DNA of 64,000 bases from Chitinilyticum litopenaei DSM 21440 (GCF_000428145.1 NZ_ATZJ01000005.1:62001-126000); one strand, 5' to 3'; shown: positions 33,208 to 42,510, counted from the stretch's first letter. Translations and numbers: made by a program. The notes: a model not told the origin generated them from the sequence alone.

Positions 33208-35637
33208 TCAAGAAGACATACCCAGCAAGTCACGCAAACCCGCCTCGTCGAGCACCGTCACGCCAAGCTGCTCGGCCTTGGCCAGCTTGCTGCCGGCGGC
33301 CTCGCCGGCGACCACATAGTCGGTCTTTTTCGAGACACTGCCGCTGACCTTGCCGCCGGCCGCCTCGATCAGCGCCTGCGCTTCGTCGCGGCTCAGCCCC
33401 GGCAGCGTGCCGGTCAGCACCAGCGTCTTGCCGCTGAGCACGCCCTCGGGCAGGACAGCCGCTTCGGGCAGTTGCGCCAGCAGCTCCGCGCACAGGGCAT
33501 CGAGCAGCTCAAGCGCGCCGCCATGCTCGTCCAGCCAGCCGCGCAAGGCCTGCGCGCCATCGGCTGTCAGGCCGGCATCCTGCAGGCGCCCGGCACTGAA
33601 GTCGCGCAAAGCGGCAAGACGACCGTCCGGCAGCGCCTGCGCCAGCGCGGCGGCGCGCGCGGCGGTGAGCTTGGGCACATCGAGCGCGGCCAGCAGCTTT
33701 TCCGGGGTCAGCTCGGCGCGCAGCGCCGGATTGGGCGCCTTCTCGCCCTGCGGCGCCACGCCGAGCGCCAGCAAGTCGTCGATCACCTGCTGGTTGTGCG
33801 ATTCGCTGAAAAAATCGGCGATGGCCACCGCCACCGTCGCGCCGACATCGGGCAAGAGGCGCAAGAGCGGCGCCGGCGCGCGGCGGATCAGCGCCAGATT
33901 GCCCAGCCAGTCGGCCAGCGTCTTGGCCGTTGATTCGCCGACATGGCGGATGCCCAGCGCAAAAAGGAAGCGGTTCAGCGGCGGCGTCTTGCTGGCGGCG
34001 ATGCCGGCGAGCAGGTTTTCCGCCCACTTCGTCGTCACCTGCCCGGCCTTCACCGTTTCCGGCACCGTGCCGTCGCGCTCGTCGGCCTGCCGCTTCATTT
34101 CCAGAAAATCGTCGAGGCTCAGCCGGTAGAGATCGGCCAGCGTCTTCACGTAATCGAGCTCGACCAGATTGTCGATGTAGCGCTCGCCCAGGCCTTCAAT
34201 GTCCATCATGCGGCGGCCGGCGAAGTGGCGCACGGCCTCCTTGCGCTGCGCCGAGCAGAACAGCCCGCCCGAGCAGCGCGTCACCGCCTCGCCCTCTTCG
34301 CGGATCACGTGCGAGCCGCACACCGGGCAGGCATCGGGCAGGCGATAACGCGGGTATTGCTCTACAGCCCTTGTATCAAATAGGTCAGCACCGGATACCT
34401 CAAGCATCGGCCGGCGCTCCAGCACCACGCCCACCACCTCGGGAATCACATCGCCGGCGCGGCGCACGATCACCGTGTCGCCGACGCGCACATCCTTGCG
34501 GTCGACCTCGTCCTGGTTGTGCAGCGTGGCGTTGGTGACCGTCACACCGCCGACGAAGACCGGCGCAAGCCGCGCGACCGGCGTCAGCGCGCCGGTGCGG
34601 CCGACCTGCACGTCGATCGCCTCGACCGTGGTCAGCGCCTCCTGCGCCGGGTATTTGTGCGCGACGGCCCAGCGCGGCTCGCGCGTGCGAAAGCCCAGTT
34701 GCGCCTGCAGCGCCAGCGCATTGACCTTGTAGACGACACCATCGATGTCGAAGGGCAGCGTCTCGCGCAGCGCAGCCACCTTGTCGTGAAACGCGGCAAG
34801 GCCCGCGCGCCCCTGCACCACTGCGCGCACGTCGCAGACCGGAAAGCCGAAATCCGCGAGCGCATCGAGAATACCGGCATGTGTATCGGGCTGATTGCTC
34901 CAGCTCTCAATGGCTCCAAGTCCATACCCGAAGAAAGACAGCGGCCGCTGCGCGGTCATCGCGGGATCAAGCTGGCGCACAGCGCCAGCGGCGGTATTGC
35001 GCGGGTTGACGTAGGTTTTCTCGCCCTTTGCCAGCTGGCGCGCGTTCAGCGCCGCGAAATCGTCGCGGCGCATGTACACCTCGCCGCGCACCTCCAGCAC
35101 CGCGGGCGCGACGCCATTGAGGCGCAGCGGAATCTGGCCGATGGTGCGGATGTTCTGCGTCACATCCTCACCCGTCGCGCCGTCGCCGCGCGTTGCGGCC
35201 TGCACCAGCACGCCGTTTTCATAGCGCAGCGAGATCGCCAGGCCGTCGAACTTCAGCTCGCAGGCGTACTCGACTGGCGGATCCAGCGGCAAGAGATCCA
35301 GCTCGCGGCGCACGCTGGCGTCAAACGCCTCGGCGCCGGCGGCGGTGACGTCGGTTTCGGTGCGGATCGACAGCATGGGCACGACATGCGTCACCGGCTC
35401 GAAGTGCGGCAAGGGCTTGCCACCGACGCGCAGGGTGGGCGAATCGGTGGTTTTCAGCTGCGGATATGCGCTTTCCAGCGCCTCCAGCTCCTGAAACAGC
35501 CGGTCGTACTCGGCATCGGGAACGCTGGGGGCATCCAGCACGTAATACTCGTGCGCATAGCGGTTCAGCAACTCTCGCAACTGGGGGGCGCGCAGCTCGG
35601 CTGCACGGGCAAGTTCGGCGGAGGTCGGTTCAGACAC
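33208..35637 (-). CDS. ligA: NAD-dependent DNA ligase
   Basis: Seals nicks in replication and repair. 809 residues, longer than the E. coli enzyme (671) but close to the long LigA of Neisseriales. In order: Ia/adenylation domain with the lysine motif CELKFDGLAISL, OB fold, Cys4 zinc finger (CPVCGSH, CSGGLFCSAQR), HhH region and a C-terminal BRCT domain (LSGKTLVLTGTLPG). GTG at 35637 is chosen because GGAG lies six bases upstream. Between OB fold and zinc finger the gene carries a copy of the 49-bp repeat (34352-34400) adding residues EVSGADLFDTRAVEQYP. Confidence 0.96.
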   Translation of the reverse strand: MSEPTSAELARAAELRAPQLRELLNRYAHEYYVLDAPSVPDAEYDRLFQELEALESAYPQLKTTDSPTLRVGGKPLPHFEPVTHVVPMLSIRTETDVTAAGAEAFDASVRRELDLLPLDPPVEYACELKFDGLAISLRYENGVLVQAATRGDGATGEDVTQNIRTIGQIPLRLNGVAPAVLEVRGEVYMRRDDFAALNARQLAKGEKTYVNPRNTAAGAVRQLDPAMTAQRPLSFFGYGLGAIESWSNQPDTHAGILDALADFGFPVCDVRAVVQGRAGLAAFHDKVAALRETLPFDIDGVVYKVNALALQAQLGFRTREPRWAVAHKYPAQEALTTVEAIDVQVGRTGALTPVARLAPVFVGGVTVTNATLHNQDEVDRKDVRVGDTVIVRRAGDVIPEVVGVVLERRPMLEVSGADLFDTRAVEQYPRYRLPDACPVCGSHVIREEGEAVTRCSGGLFCSAQRKEAVRHFAGRRMMDIEGLGERYIDNLVELDYVKTLADLYRLSLDDFLEMKRQADERDGTVPETVKAGQVTTKWAENLLAGIAASKTPPLNRFLFALGIRHVGESTAKTLADWLGNLALIRRAPAPLLRLLPDVGATVAVAIADFFSESHNQQVIDDLLALGVAPQGEKAPNPALRAELTPEKLLAALDVPKLTAARAAALAQALPDGRLAALRDFSAGRLQDAGLTADGAQALRGWLDEHGGALELLDALCAELLAQLPEAAVLPEGVLSGKTLVLTGTLPGLSRDEAQALIEAAGGKVSGSVSKKTDYVVAGEAAGSKLAKAEQLGVTVLDEAGLRDLLGMSS
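34352..34400 (+). repeat. 49-bp inverted repeat, copy inside ligA
   Basis: Starts GGGTATTGCTCTACAGCCC and ends CCGGATACCT, exactly 49 bases, with the A-rich loop polarity of the family. It is in frame and codes for a linker between the OB fold and the zinc finger of LigA. The arms pair poorly (mainly GGTAT), so the assignment is less sure than for the intergenic copies. Confidence 0.5.
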
Positions 35638-35725
35638 GGCAGGCTCCAAAGCAAACGCCGCTGATCACAGCGGCGTCCGGCATTTCAATTCTTGCAAAGA
35701 ACATTCTCGGCAAAAAAACCTATTG

Positions 35726-35930
35726 AACCACAGAGACACAGAGGGCACAGAGAAGGCAAAACCCTGAGAAAGACAGAAGAGTTGTTCCTGCTTTTCTCTG
35801 TGATCTCTGTGACTCTGTGGCGAAACCCCTCTTGAACCACAGAGACACAGAGGACACAGAGAAGGCAAACCCTGAGAAAGACTAGAGAGTTGTTCCTGTT
35901 TTTCTCTGTGATCTCTGTGCCTCTGTGGTG
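35726..35930. repeat. two tandem CACAGAG/CTCTGTG hairpin repeats
   Basis: Copy A 35726-35820 and copy B 35836-35930. Each runs from ACCACAGAGACACAGAG to CTCTGTG...CTCTGTGG with a spacer containing CCCTGAGAAAGA and GTTGTTCCTG, and the copies are about 90 percent alike. A third copy is at 45853-45948. The motif is known from many Proteobacteria and yields spurious Leu/Cys/Val-rich open frames; no gene is assigned in 35638-35996. Confidence 0.85.
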
Positions 35931-35996
35931 GATTCGGGTTTTGCTGAAGCGTTTTGCCAATCGGCTTGCAATTTGCGATCAGATTCAGAAAAACGT

Positions 35997-37196
35997 TCAG
36001 GCAAACAGGCGCAGCGCCGCCATCGACCCCGGCGCGATGCCGCGATCATCCATGCGGGCGTAAATGCCGGCCAGCTGCTTGCTGATGCTGGCAATGCTGG
36101 ACTGCGTCAGCGGCTTGCCGTTGTCATCGACCAGATTGCCGCCGACCGACGCCGACAGGTTCAGCGCGAATTCGCTGAGGTGGTCGAACACGGCCAGGCC
36201 GCCCGCCACACGCGGCACATCGAACAGCAGCGTCAGCGCCGTCGAGGTCATGCCCAGCGGGGTCTGGTCCTGATTGGCCAGCGTGAACAGCGTCTTGCCC
36301 GAATCGCTGCGGTAATGGAAAGCGCCATCGCCGCCACGCACCATGCCGGCCTGCTCGGCCAGCAGGCGCACCTTTTCCAGCGGGAAGGGGCGATCGACGG
36401 CAAGGATGTTCAGGCCGATCAGCACGTCGACGCTGGCGCAGAATTCGTCGAGATCCTGTGCGGCAGCCAGCTTGGCGCTGCGCTGCGGGTAGGAGACGCT
36501 GGCCTCGATGCTGTCGGCAAACTGCTGCACACCCATGGTGAAGGCATTGAGCTGCTCGGGGGTCACCGGCCCCTGACGGTCGGCCAGCTGCAGGCCCACG
36601 CGCAGCTCGGTGTAGCGGCTGCGGCTGGTGGACTGCACAAGCTCCCAGTGATCCTGCAGCGTGCGGCCGATCACCTGCACGCGCTTGGCGGCGGGGAACG
36701 GCGGCACTTCACCGGCGACAACCGGCTCGCCGGCATGGATTTCGGCCACGAAGTCCAGCGCCGGGTCAAGCAGGCTGCTGGCCAGCTCTTCGCGGTCGCC
36801 GTCGACCTCGGACTGGGCGGTCGTGGTAGTCGGCGTGCGTGGCGCAGCGGGCGCACGCGGCGGCTCGACTGCCACGCGCGCCGCCATGGCTGGCGGCAGC
36901 GGCGGGATGTCGTCATCGTCCGGCAGTGCTGCATCATCATTGAATGCGGCAGGCTGCAGGCGCGGCTCCTTGCGCGGCGCCGCTTCGTGCGCGGCATCCA
37001 TCTGCGGCTCGACGCGCAGGCTCTCGCCCTGGCGCACGACGTTTTTCGGCGCATCCATCAGCACATCGGGCTGATTGCGGGCAAAGGCCTTGCCGGCTTC
37101 GCGGCGGTAGCGGTATTCCTGCCACCAGTTGAAGGCATAAACGGCTGCGACAATCGCGCCGCCAACAATCAGCGATCCCAGTTGCAAATCGGTCAT
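35997..37196 (-). CDS. zipA: cell division protein ZipA
   Basis: 399 residues. One N-terminal membrane segment (SLIVGGAIVAAVYAFNWW, about 8-25), a long Pro/Ala/Arg linker (about 45-170) and a C-terminal FtsZ-binding domain (about 260-395). It anchors FtsZ to the inner membrane and stabilises the ring. It stands between smc and ligA, an order common in Beta- and Gammaproteobacteria. Start ATG at 37196 has only a weak Shine-Dalgarno. Confidence 0.92.
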   Translation of the reverse strand: MTDLQLGSLIVGGAIVAAVYAFNWWQEYRYRREAGKAFARNQPDVLMDAPKNVVRQGESLRVEPQMDAAHEAAPRKEPRLQPAAFNDDAALPDDDDIPPLPPAMAARVAVEPPRAPAAPRTPTTTTAQSEVDGDREELASSLLDPALDFVAEIHAGEPVVAGEVPPFPAAKRVQVIGRTLQDHWELVQSTSRSRYTELRVGLQLADRQGPVTPEQLNAFTMGVQQFADSIEASVSYPQRSAKLAAAQDLDEFCASVDVLIGLNILAVDRPFPLEKVRLLAEQAGMVRGGDGAFHYRSDSGKTLFTLANQDQTPLGMTSTALTLLFDVPRVAGGLAVFDHLSEFALNLSASVGGNLVDDNGKPLTQSSIASISKQLAGIYARMDDRGIAPGSMAALRLFA

Positions 37197-37295
37197 ATCA
37201 GATAGGGCGTTTCGGTCTTGTCATCAATTCGCTGCCGGCGGGGTTGCCGGCAACGCGTTCCATCCGTGGGGCATGCTGCCCTCTCATCATCCGGC

Positions 37296-40200
37296 TCAGG
37301 CGGGCGCGGCATCGCGCATCGACAGCGCGGCGGCAATATCCACCGCCACCACCCGCGAGACGCCCTGCTCCTGCATCGTCACGCCAACCAGCTGCTCGGC
37401 CATTTCCATGGCCAGCCGGTTATGGCTGATGAAGAGGAACTGCGTGCGTTCGGCCATCTTTTTGACCAGATCGCAAAAACGCAGTGTATTCGCGTCGTCC
37501 AGCGGGGCGTCCACCTCGTCCAGCAGGCAGAACGGCGCCGGATTGAGCCGGAACAGCGAGAATACCAGACTTAGCGCCGTAAGTGCTTTCTCGCCGCCGG
37601 ACAAGAGGTGGATCGTGGCGTTCTTTTTTCCCGGCGGCTGCGCCATGATCTGCAGGCCGGCGTCGAGGATTTCCTCGCCGGTCAGCGCCAGCTCGGCATG
37701 CCCGCCGCCGAACAGCATGGGAAACAGCTCGCCCAGATTGGCGTTCACCGTGTCATAGGTCGACTGCAGCAAGGCGCGCGTTTCGCGGTCGATGCGCCGG
37801 ATGGCATTTTCCAGCGTTTCCATCGCGGCATAGAGGTCTGCGCTTTGCGCCTGCAGATAGCCCTCACGCTCGCGCGCGGCCTCCAGTTCGGCCAGCGCGG
37901 CCAGATTCACCGCACCCAGCGCGGTGACCGCCTGCGTGAGCTTGCCGATTTCGCTGACCAGCCCGCCGACCTTCATGCCCGGTTCCAGTTTCTGCTGCAG
38001 GGCGGCCTCGTCGGCCTCGGCTTCAGCCAACTCCTGGGCAAAACGCTCAAGTGCCAGCCGCGCCTCCTGCTCGGCCAGCCGTGCCGTACTGACCTGCTCG
38101 CGCGCCGGCTCCAGCGTGGCGTCGAGCAGCTGCTTGGCGGCTTCTTCCTCGCGCAGCTTTTGCGCGATGCCGTTCAGCGCATCGCGGGCGTCAGCGAGCA
38201 GACGCTCCTTCTCGGCGCGCACATTCACCGCTTCCTGAAAGCCGACATCAAACTCACCCTCGTCGATGCCGGACAACTCCTCCAGCAGCAGCGCCAGCCG
38301 CTCCGCCAGCTCGTCCTGCTGCTGCTGCAGATCGTCGCGGCGGCGCGACTGCTCGGCCAGGCGCTGCGCAGCGGCCTGCACGGCAAAGCGCGCCTCCTGC
38401 GCGCGGCGGTCGGCGTCGCGCAGCTGGCTGCGCAGCAGCGTCAGCGCGGTTTCGCTCTCCACCCGATCCAGCTTGAGCGTTTCCAGCTCTTCGTCCAGCG
38501 GCGCCAGCGCGGCTTCGTGCAGCACCACTTCGTCCTCGCAAGCGCGCAGGGCAGCCTCTTCCTCGTCCAGCTGGGCGCGCAGCTGGCGCAATTCCTGCTG
38601 CAGGGCCTGCTGGCGGCTGGCCAGCTGGCGACGGGCCTCATCGCGGCGGGCGGCCTCGCGTTCAGCGTCGGCCAGCTCGCGGCGCGTCTGCTGTTCGCGA
38701 CTGCGCCACGCGGCGAGCGCCTGCTCGCCGGCATCGAGCGCCACAATCGTGGCATTCAGGCGCACGGCAGCTTCGGCCTGCGTGTCCGCAGCCTGCGCCA
38801 GCGCCGCATCCAGCTGCGCCAGCTCCTGCTGGCGCGCGACCAGCCCGCCCGCCTCGCCGCTGGCGGCATGGGCGGCCAGGGCATGGCGGCTCAGCAGGTG
38901 GCCTTCCGGCGTCACCAGCAGGTGCCCGGCGGCCAGGCCCTCCTGCCGCGCCAGCGCCGCGTCCAGCGAATCCGCCAGATACACGCCGGCCAGCCAGTCA
39001 TCCAGCACGGCGGACAAGGCGGCATCGGCGTGAATCTGCGTGCGCAGGGGACGCAAGCCCGCCAGCGCCGGCAGCACGTCACCGGCAGCACTGCGTGCCT
39101 GCCAGAGGCAGGCTGAAACGGGGGGTATATGGCCGTAACCATTTACCTCAATTGCCTGCAGGCGCATACCCAGCACCGCTTCCACGGCTTTTTCAGAACC
39201 GGCGGCCACCTGCAGGCGGGTAAAGAGCGCGGGGGCATCGGCAAGGCCTTGCGCGGCCAGCCAGTCCTGGAGCGCTTGTGCACCGCCCACCTGTTGCAGG
39301 CTGGCCAGCGCCTCGTGCCGGGCGCGCAATTGCGCCTCGGCCAGGGTGGCCTCGTCATGCCGGGCGCGGGCCGCCTGCCACTCGGCCTTGACGGCCTGCA
39401 GGGCAGCTTCGGCATCCTGTAGCGCCAGCACGGTCTCTTCCTGCGCCATGCGGCGCGCGGCCAGCTCGATCTCGTCGTCGCCGTCGTCTGCCGGGACGGC
39501 AAAGCGCGCCTGCTCGGCCGTCAGCCGGGTCAGGCGTTCGCGCAACTGTTCGCGCTGGCGGGCATGATTCTGCGCCTGCTGGCGAGCCAGCTGCGCGGCG
39601 GCGCGCGCCTGGGCATGCCGGTCGCGCACGGCCTGAAAGCGGCCGTCCATCTCCTGCTGCGCGCTTTCCAGCTCGGGCAGGCGCAGCTGCAGCTCTTCGG
39701 CGGCCATGGCGGTTTCTTCGGCCTGCAGGGCGGCCTCTTCACTGCGCTGCTGCCAGTCTTCGCCTTCCTGCTCAAGCTGGCGCAGGCTGTCGCTCAGCCG
39801 CGCCAGGCCATCGCGCGCGGATTGCGCGTCCTGCGTGAGCCGCTGGCGATTCTGCCGCAAGTGCTGCAACTGGGCTTCCAGGCGCGCGACGACGGCATTG
39901 GCGTCATAGAGATGGCCCTGGGCGTGATGCACGGCGTCGCTGGCGTGAAAATGCGCCTCGCGCAGCGTTTCCAGCGCCGCCTCGTGGCCGCGCAAGTCCG
40001 CCAGCCGCGCGTCCAGCGCCGTCTGCGCGGCATCGATGGCCAGCCTGGCGGCCTCGGCCTCGCGCGCGGCGTCGAGCTTTCTGAGCAGCGCCAGCAGGTT
40101 CTGCTTTTCGGTAATGGCCTCGCGCAGGCTCTGGTAGCGCCCGGCGACCTCGGCCTGGGCGGCAAGCTTGTCGAGCTGGCGCTCCAGCTCTTGGCGGATG

Positions 40201-40787
40201 TCCTCGACGCGCGCCAGATTGTCACGCGTGTCAGCCAGCCGCGATTCGGTTTCGCGGCGGCGTTCCTTGTACTTCGATACGCCGGCGGCCTCTTCGAGGA
40301 AGTGGCGCAGCTCTTCGGGGCTGGATTCGATGATGCGGTTGATCATCCCCTGCCCGATGATCGCGTAGCCGCCCTTGCCCACGCCGGTGCCGAGAAAGAG
40401 ATCGGTGATGTCGCGGCGACGCACCGCCTGGTTGTTGATGTAGTAGCTGGATTCGCCCTGGCGCGTCAGCACGCGCTTGATGCTGATTTCCGCAAACTGG
40501 CCCCACTGGCTTTGCAGTGCGCCGGCCGAATTGTCGAACACCAGCTCGACCGAGGCGCGGCTCACCGGTTTTCTGCTGGTCGAGCCGTTGAAGATCACGT
40601 CCTGCATCGATTCGCCGCGCAACTGCTTGGCGCTCGACTCGCCCAGTACCCAGCGCACGGCATCGATCACATTGGACTTGCCGCAGCCGTTCGGCCCGCA
40701 CACGGCCACCAGCTGCCCCGGCACGGCAATGCTCGTGGGGTCGACGAAGGACTTGAAACCGGCCAGCTTGATGTGGGAAAGGCGCAC
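37296..40787 (-). CDS. smc: chromosome segregation protein SMC
   Basis: 1163 residues. Walker A in CGPNGCGKSNVIDAVRW near residue 33, two long coiled coils, a hinge around residues 510-650, signature motif LLSGGEKALTALSLVF and Walker B PFCLLDEVDAPLDDANT near the end. GTG at 40787 gives the family start MRLSHIKLAGFKSFVDPT; an upstream ATG at 40841 would add 18 unlikely residues. First gene of smc-zipA-ligA. A copy of the 49-bp repeat maps to the hinge coding region at 39123-39171. Confidence 0.96.
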   Translation of the reverse strand: MRLSHIKLAGFKSFVDPTSIAVPGQLVAVCGPNGCGKSNVIDAVRWVLGESSAKQLRGESMQDVIFNGSTSRKPVSRASVELVFDNSAGALQSQWGQFAEISIKRVLTRQGESSYYINNQAVRRRDITDLFLGTGVGKGGYAIIGQGMINRIIESSPEELRHFLEEAAGVSKYKERRRETESRLADTRDNLARVEDIRQELERQLDKLAAQAEVAGRYQSLREAITEKQNLLALLRKLDAAREAEAARLAIDAAQTALDARLADLRGHEAALETLREAHFHASDAVHHAQGHLYDANAVVARLEAQLQHLRQNRQRLTQDAQSARDGLARLSDSLRQLEQEGEDWQQRSEEAALQAEETAMAAEELQLRLPELESAQQEMDGRFQAVRDRHAQARAAAQLARQQAQNHARQREQLRERLTRLTAEQARFAVPADDGDDEIELAARRMAQEETVLALQDAEAALQAVKAEWQAARARHDEATLAEAQLRARHEALASLQQVGGAQALQDWLAAQGLADAPALFTRLQVAAGSEKAVEAVLGMRLQAIEVNGYGHIPPVSACLWQARSAAGDVLPALAGLRPLRTQIHADAALSAVLDDWLAGVYLADSLDAALARQEGLAAGHLLVTPEGHLLSRHALAAHAASGEAGGLVARQQELAQLDAALAQAADTQAEAAVRLNATIVALDAGEQALAAWRSREQQTRRELADAEREAARRDEARRQLASRQQALQQELRQLRAQLDEEEAALRACEDEVVLHEAALAPLDEELETLKLDRVESETALTLLRSQLRDADRRAQEARFAVQAAAQRLAEQSRRRDDLQQQQDELAERLALLLEELSGIDEGEFDVGFQEAVNVRAEKERLLADARDALNGIAQKLREEEAAKQLLDATLEPAREQVSTARLAEQEARLALERFAQELAEAEADEAALQQKLEPGMKVGGLVSEIGKLTQAVTALGAVNLAALAELEAAREREGYLQAQSADLYAAMETLENAIRRIDRETRALLQSTYDTVNANLGELFPMLFGGGHAELALTGEEILDAGLQIMAQPPGKKNATIHLLSGGEKALTALSLVFSLFRLNPAPFCLLDEVDAPLDDANTLRFCDLVKKMAERTQFLFISHNRLAMEMAEQLVGVTMQEQGVSRVVAVDIAAALSMRDAAPA
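39123..39171 (+). repeat. 49-bp inverted repeat, copy inside smc
   Basis: GGGTATATGGCCGTAACC (39123-39140), 13-base loop, GCCTGCAGGCGCATACCC (39154-39171). The arms match at about 12 of 18 positions and the length is exactly that of the family. It codes in frame for part of the hinge (RLQAIEVNGYGHIP). Because the protein stretch also looks like normal hinge sequence, convergence is possible. Confidence 0.45.
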
Positions 40788-40900
40788 GGCGACTCGGGGA
40801 AAATGCGGTGCGCCGATTGTACCGGAGGCCCGGCCCGCCATGCACGAAAGCGGGCGGCCCGGGGTAGTGGCGTGCGGTGCGCCAGGGAAAAATCAAAATT

Positions 40901-40968
40901 CAACGCAGTGATGCAAAGACGCGGAGAAAAACCAGCGCCTGTTTACTTTCCGCTGCGTCGCTGCATTG
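40901..40968. repeat. CGCAGAG-type dispersed hairpin repeat (diverged)
   Basis: CAACGCAGTGATGCAAAGACGCGGAG (first 20 bases are the key part) pairs with CCGCTGCGTCGCTGCATTG. A better copy is at 63512-63590. It lies in the 226-base gap between smc and the SYLF gene. Confidence 0.7.
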
Positions 40969-41013
40969 ATTGTTTTTCGGTATTTGCTGTTGAAGTGAAC
41001 AGCAGTAAGGCGC

Positions 41014-41574
41014 TTACTTCTCGATGCGCGTGAGCTTGTTGCCCTGCAGGCCCAGCCCCGCCATCAGGCCCTTCTGGCTGAAAATGAAGGCATAGATGTC
41101 GTCCTTCATCGTCGTCGTGGTTTTCTGCTTGGCCATCCCTTCGTCGACCAGCACCACGCTGGGGCCCACGCCGATCTCGAAGCCTTCCGCCGTGTCCAGC
41201 GCCGCCAGCGCGGCTTCGCTCATGAAATACATCGCATAGCCGTATTTCTGCACGCCAATCTGCAGGCCATAGGATGCGCCGGCATTGCTGTAATAACCGG
41301 CCACCTTGCCATTGCGCCACAGCACACCCTCGCCATATTGCCCGCCAACACCGACACCGGCCTTCTTGATCGACGGGAATACCAGCACCGCCACGGCGTT
41401 TGCTTTCAGCGCCCTGGCGGCTGGCGCGGTGGCCTCCAGTTGCTGCAGGGCGGCTTTCGACGTGCGCTCCAGCTCGGCCTTGCTCGGGCCAAGCTCGCGG
41501 GCCTGGGCGCTGGCCAGCAGAACGGCCGGCATGAGCGCGGCCAGCAACAGGGTTTTCAGGGACAGGACGGACAT
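41014..41574 (-). CDS. SYLF/YSC84-domain lipid-binding protein, secreted
   Basis: 186 residues. Signal peptide LSLKTLLLAALMPAVLLASAQA (cleavage near residue 25), then the SYLF/YSC84 domain with GVGVGGQYGEGVLW, SNAGASYGLQIGVQKY and the end GNKLTRIEK. The family binds phosphoinositides in eukaryotes; bacterial members are periplasmic and of uncertain role. ATG 41574 has GAGGAG upstream. Confidence 0.87.
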   Translation of the reverse strand: MSVLSLKTLLLAALMPAVLLASAQARELGPSKAELERTSKAALQQLEATAPAARALKANAVAVLVFPSIKKAGVGVGGQYGEGVLWRNGKVAGYYSNAGASYGLQIGVQKYGYAMYFMSEAALAALDTAEGFEIGVGPSVVLVDEGMAKQKTTTTMKDDIYAFIFSQKGLMAGLGLQGNKLTRIEK

Positions 41575-41694
41575 GGCGACTCCTCGGGAGGCAATAATTG
41601 AAAGACAAGCGCCTGAGTTATAGCCTGCGCGCGGCATTCCGTATCCGTCAAGCGGGCAGTAGCCAGCCGAAACGCGCGGCATCCCTGCCCCTGC

Positions 41695-42183
41695 CTACTC
41701 CTCAAGCAGGCTGCGCAGCATCCAGGCGGTCTTTTCGTGGACTTCCAGCCTTTGCGTGACGATGTCGGCCGTGGGCTGGTCGTTGGCCGCCTCGACCAGC
41801 GGATACAGGCTGCGAGCGGTGCGGGCCGTGGCTTCCTGCGCGGCGACCAGATGGCGCACCATGTCGGTGGCGCGCGGCACCCCCTCCACTTCCTTGATCG
41901 AGGCCAGCTTGACGAACTCCTTGTACGTTCCGGGGGCCGGCTCGCCCAGCGCGCGGATGCGCTCGGCGATCACATCGAGCGCAGTCCACTGCTCGGTGTA
42001 CTGCGCCATGAACATGGTGTGCAGACTGTTGAACTGCGGGCCGGTGACGTTCCAGTGGAAGTTGTGCGTCATCAGGTAGAGGGTGTAGCTGTCGGCGAGC
42101 AGCCGGGACAGGCCGGCGGCAATCGCCTTGCGGTCCTGCTCGGTAATGCCGATGTCGATTTGCGGTGCCTTGCTTTTAGCCAT
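41695..42183 (-). CDS. dps: Dps-family ferritin-like DNA-protection protein
   Basis: 162 residues. Helix A carries HNFHWNVTGPQF and helix B DVIAERIRALGE; together these His, Asp and Glu residues form the intersubunit ferroxidase site of Dps. The lysine-bearing N-terminus (AKSKAPQ) may bind DNA. ATG 42183 has GGAG upstream; a longer in-frame start falls in the adjacent MITE and is rejected. The MITE begins 28 bases before the start codon, so native promoter elements were probably moved or replaced. Confidence 0.93.
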   Translation of the reverse strand: MAKSKAPQIDIGITEQDRKAIAAGLSRLLADSYTLYLMTHNFHWNVTGPQFNSLHTMFMAQYTEQWTALDVIAERIRALGEPAPGTYKEFVKLASIKEVEGVPRATDMVRHLVAAQEATARTARSLYPLVEAANDQPTADIVTQRLEVHEKTAWMLRSLLEE

Positions 42184-42211
42184 GGTGCGATCTCCTGTGT
42201 GGGTCAAGCTA

Positions 42212-42451
42212 GGTTCTGTTGACGTTTTGTTTGCGCTGCCCGTTTTAGTCATTCTATGCGAGGGCTTTGCAACGCAGGGTCAGGCCAAAAACAGCCAAAC
42301 CGGCTTTTTGATAACACATCCGGCTGGGCGCTTTTTGCGCCGACTCTGCGTTGTTGCTTCGCTGACATAAGCCGTTATGCGGCGCTCACAACGCCTTGAT
42401 TCGGCGCAAAAATCGCTCCAGCGGGAACGCAAACAAAACGTCAACAGAACC
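42212..42451. mobile_element. 240-bp MITE with 24-bp perfect terminal inverted repeats and TA duplication
   Basis: Ends GGTTCTGTTGACGTTTTGTT (first 20 of 24 bases, 42212-42235) and its exact complement at 42428-42451. Both ends are flanked by TA (42210-42211 and 42452-42453). There is no gene inside. TA duplication and GG...CC ends suggest mobilisation by an IS630/Tc1-type transposase. The interior holds further partly matching sequence (GCAACGCAGGGTC against GACTCTGCGTTG) and would fold into a long hairpin. Confidence 0.85.
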
Positions 42452-42459
42452 TAGGACGC

Positions 42460-42510
42460 TCACTGCCAGCCCAGCAGGCAGTCGAGCAATTCGTTGAGCA
42501 TGGGTAGCAT
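42460..42510 (-). CDS. possible 16-residue peptide upstream of the MITE
   Basis: ATG at 42510 is preceded by GGAGAAAACC and opens MLPMLNELLDCLLGWQ, then TGA. It could be the remains of a leader peptide of the dps transcript, now separated from dps by the MITE, or chance. No function is assigned. The sequence from 42511 to 42700 holds no other gene that I can see. Confidence 0.3.
   Translation of the reverse strand: MLPMLNELLDCLLGWQ

Noticed and set aside
35726..35930. CRISPR-like array
   Set aside because: There are only two long near-identical palindromic units without unique spacers of constant length, and no cas genes.
35665..35960. Small Leu/Cys/Val-rich proteins encoded by the CACAGAG repeats
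   Set aside because: The open frames follow from the repeat sequence itself and recur at each copy; they lack ribosome sites.
41695..42252. Longer Dps with an N-terminal extension
   Set aside because: The extra residues are encoded by the MITE and lack a ribosome site; the ATG at 42183 has one.
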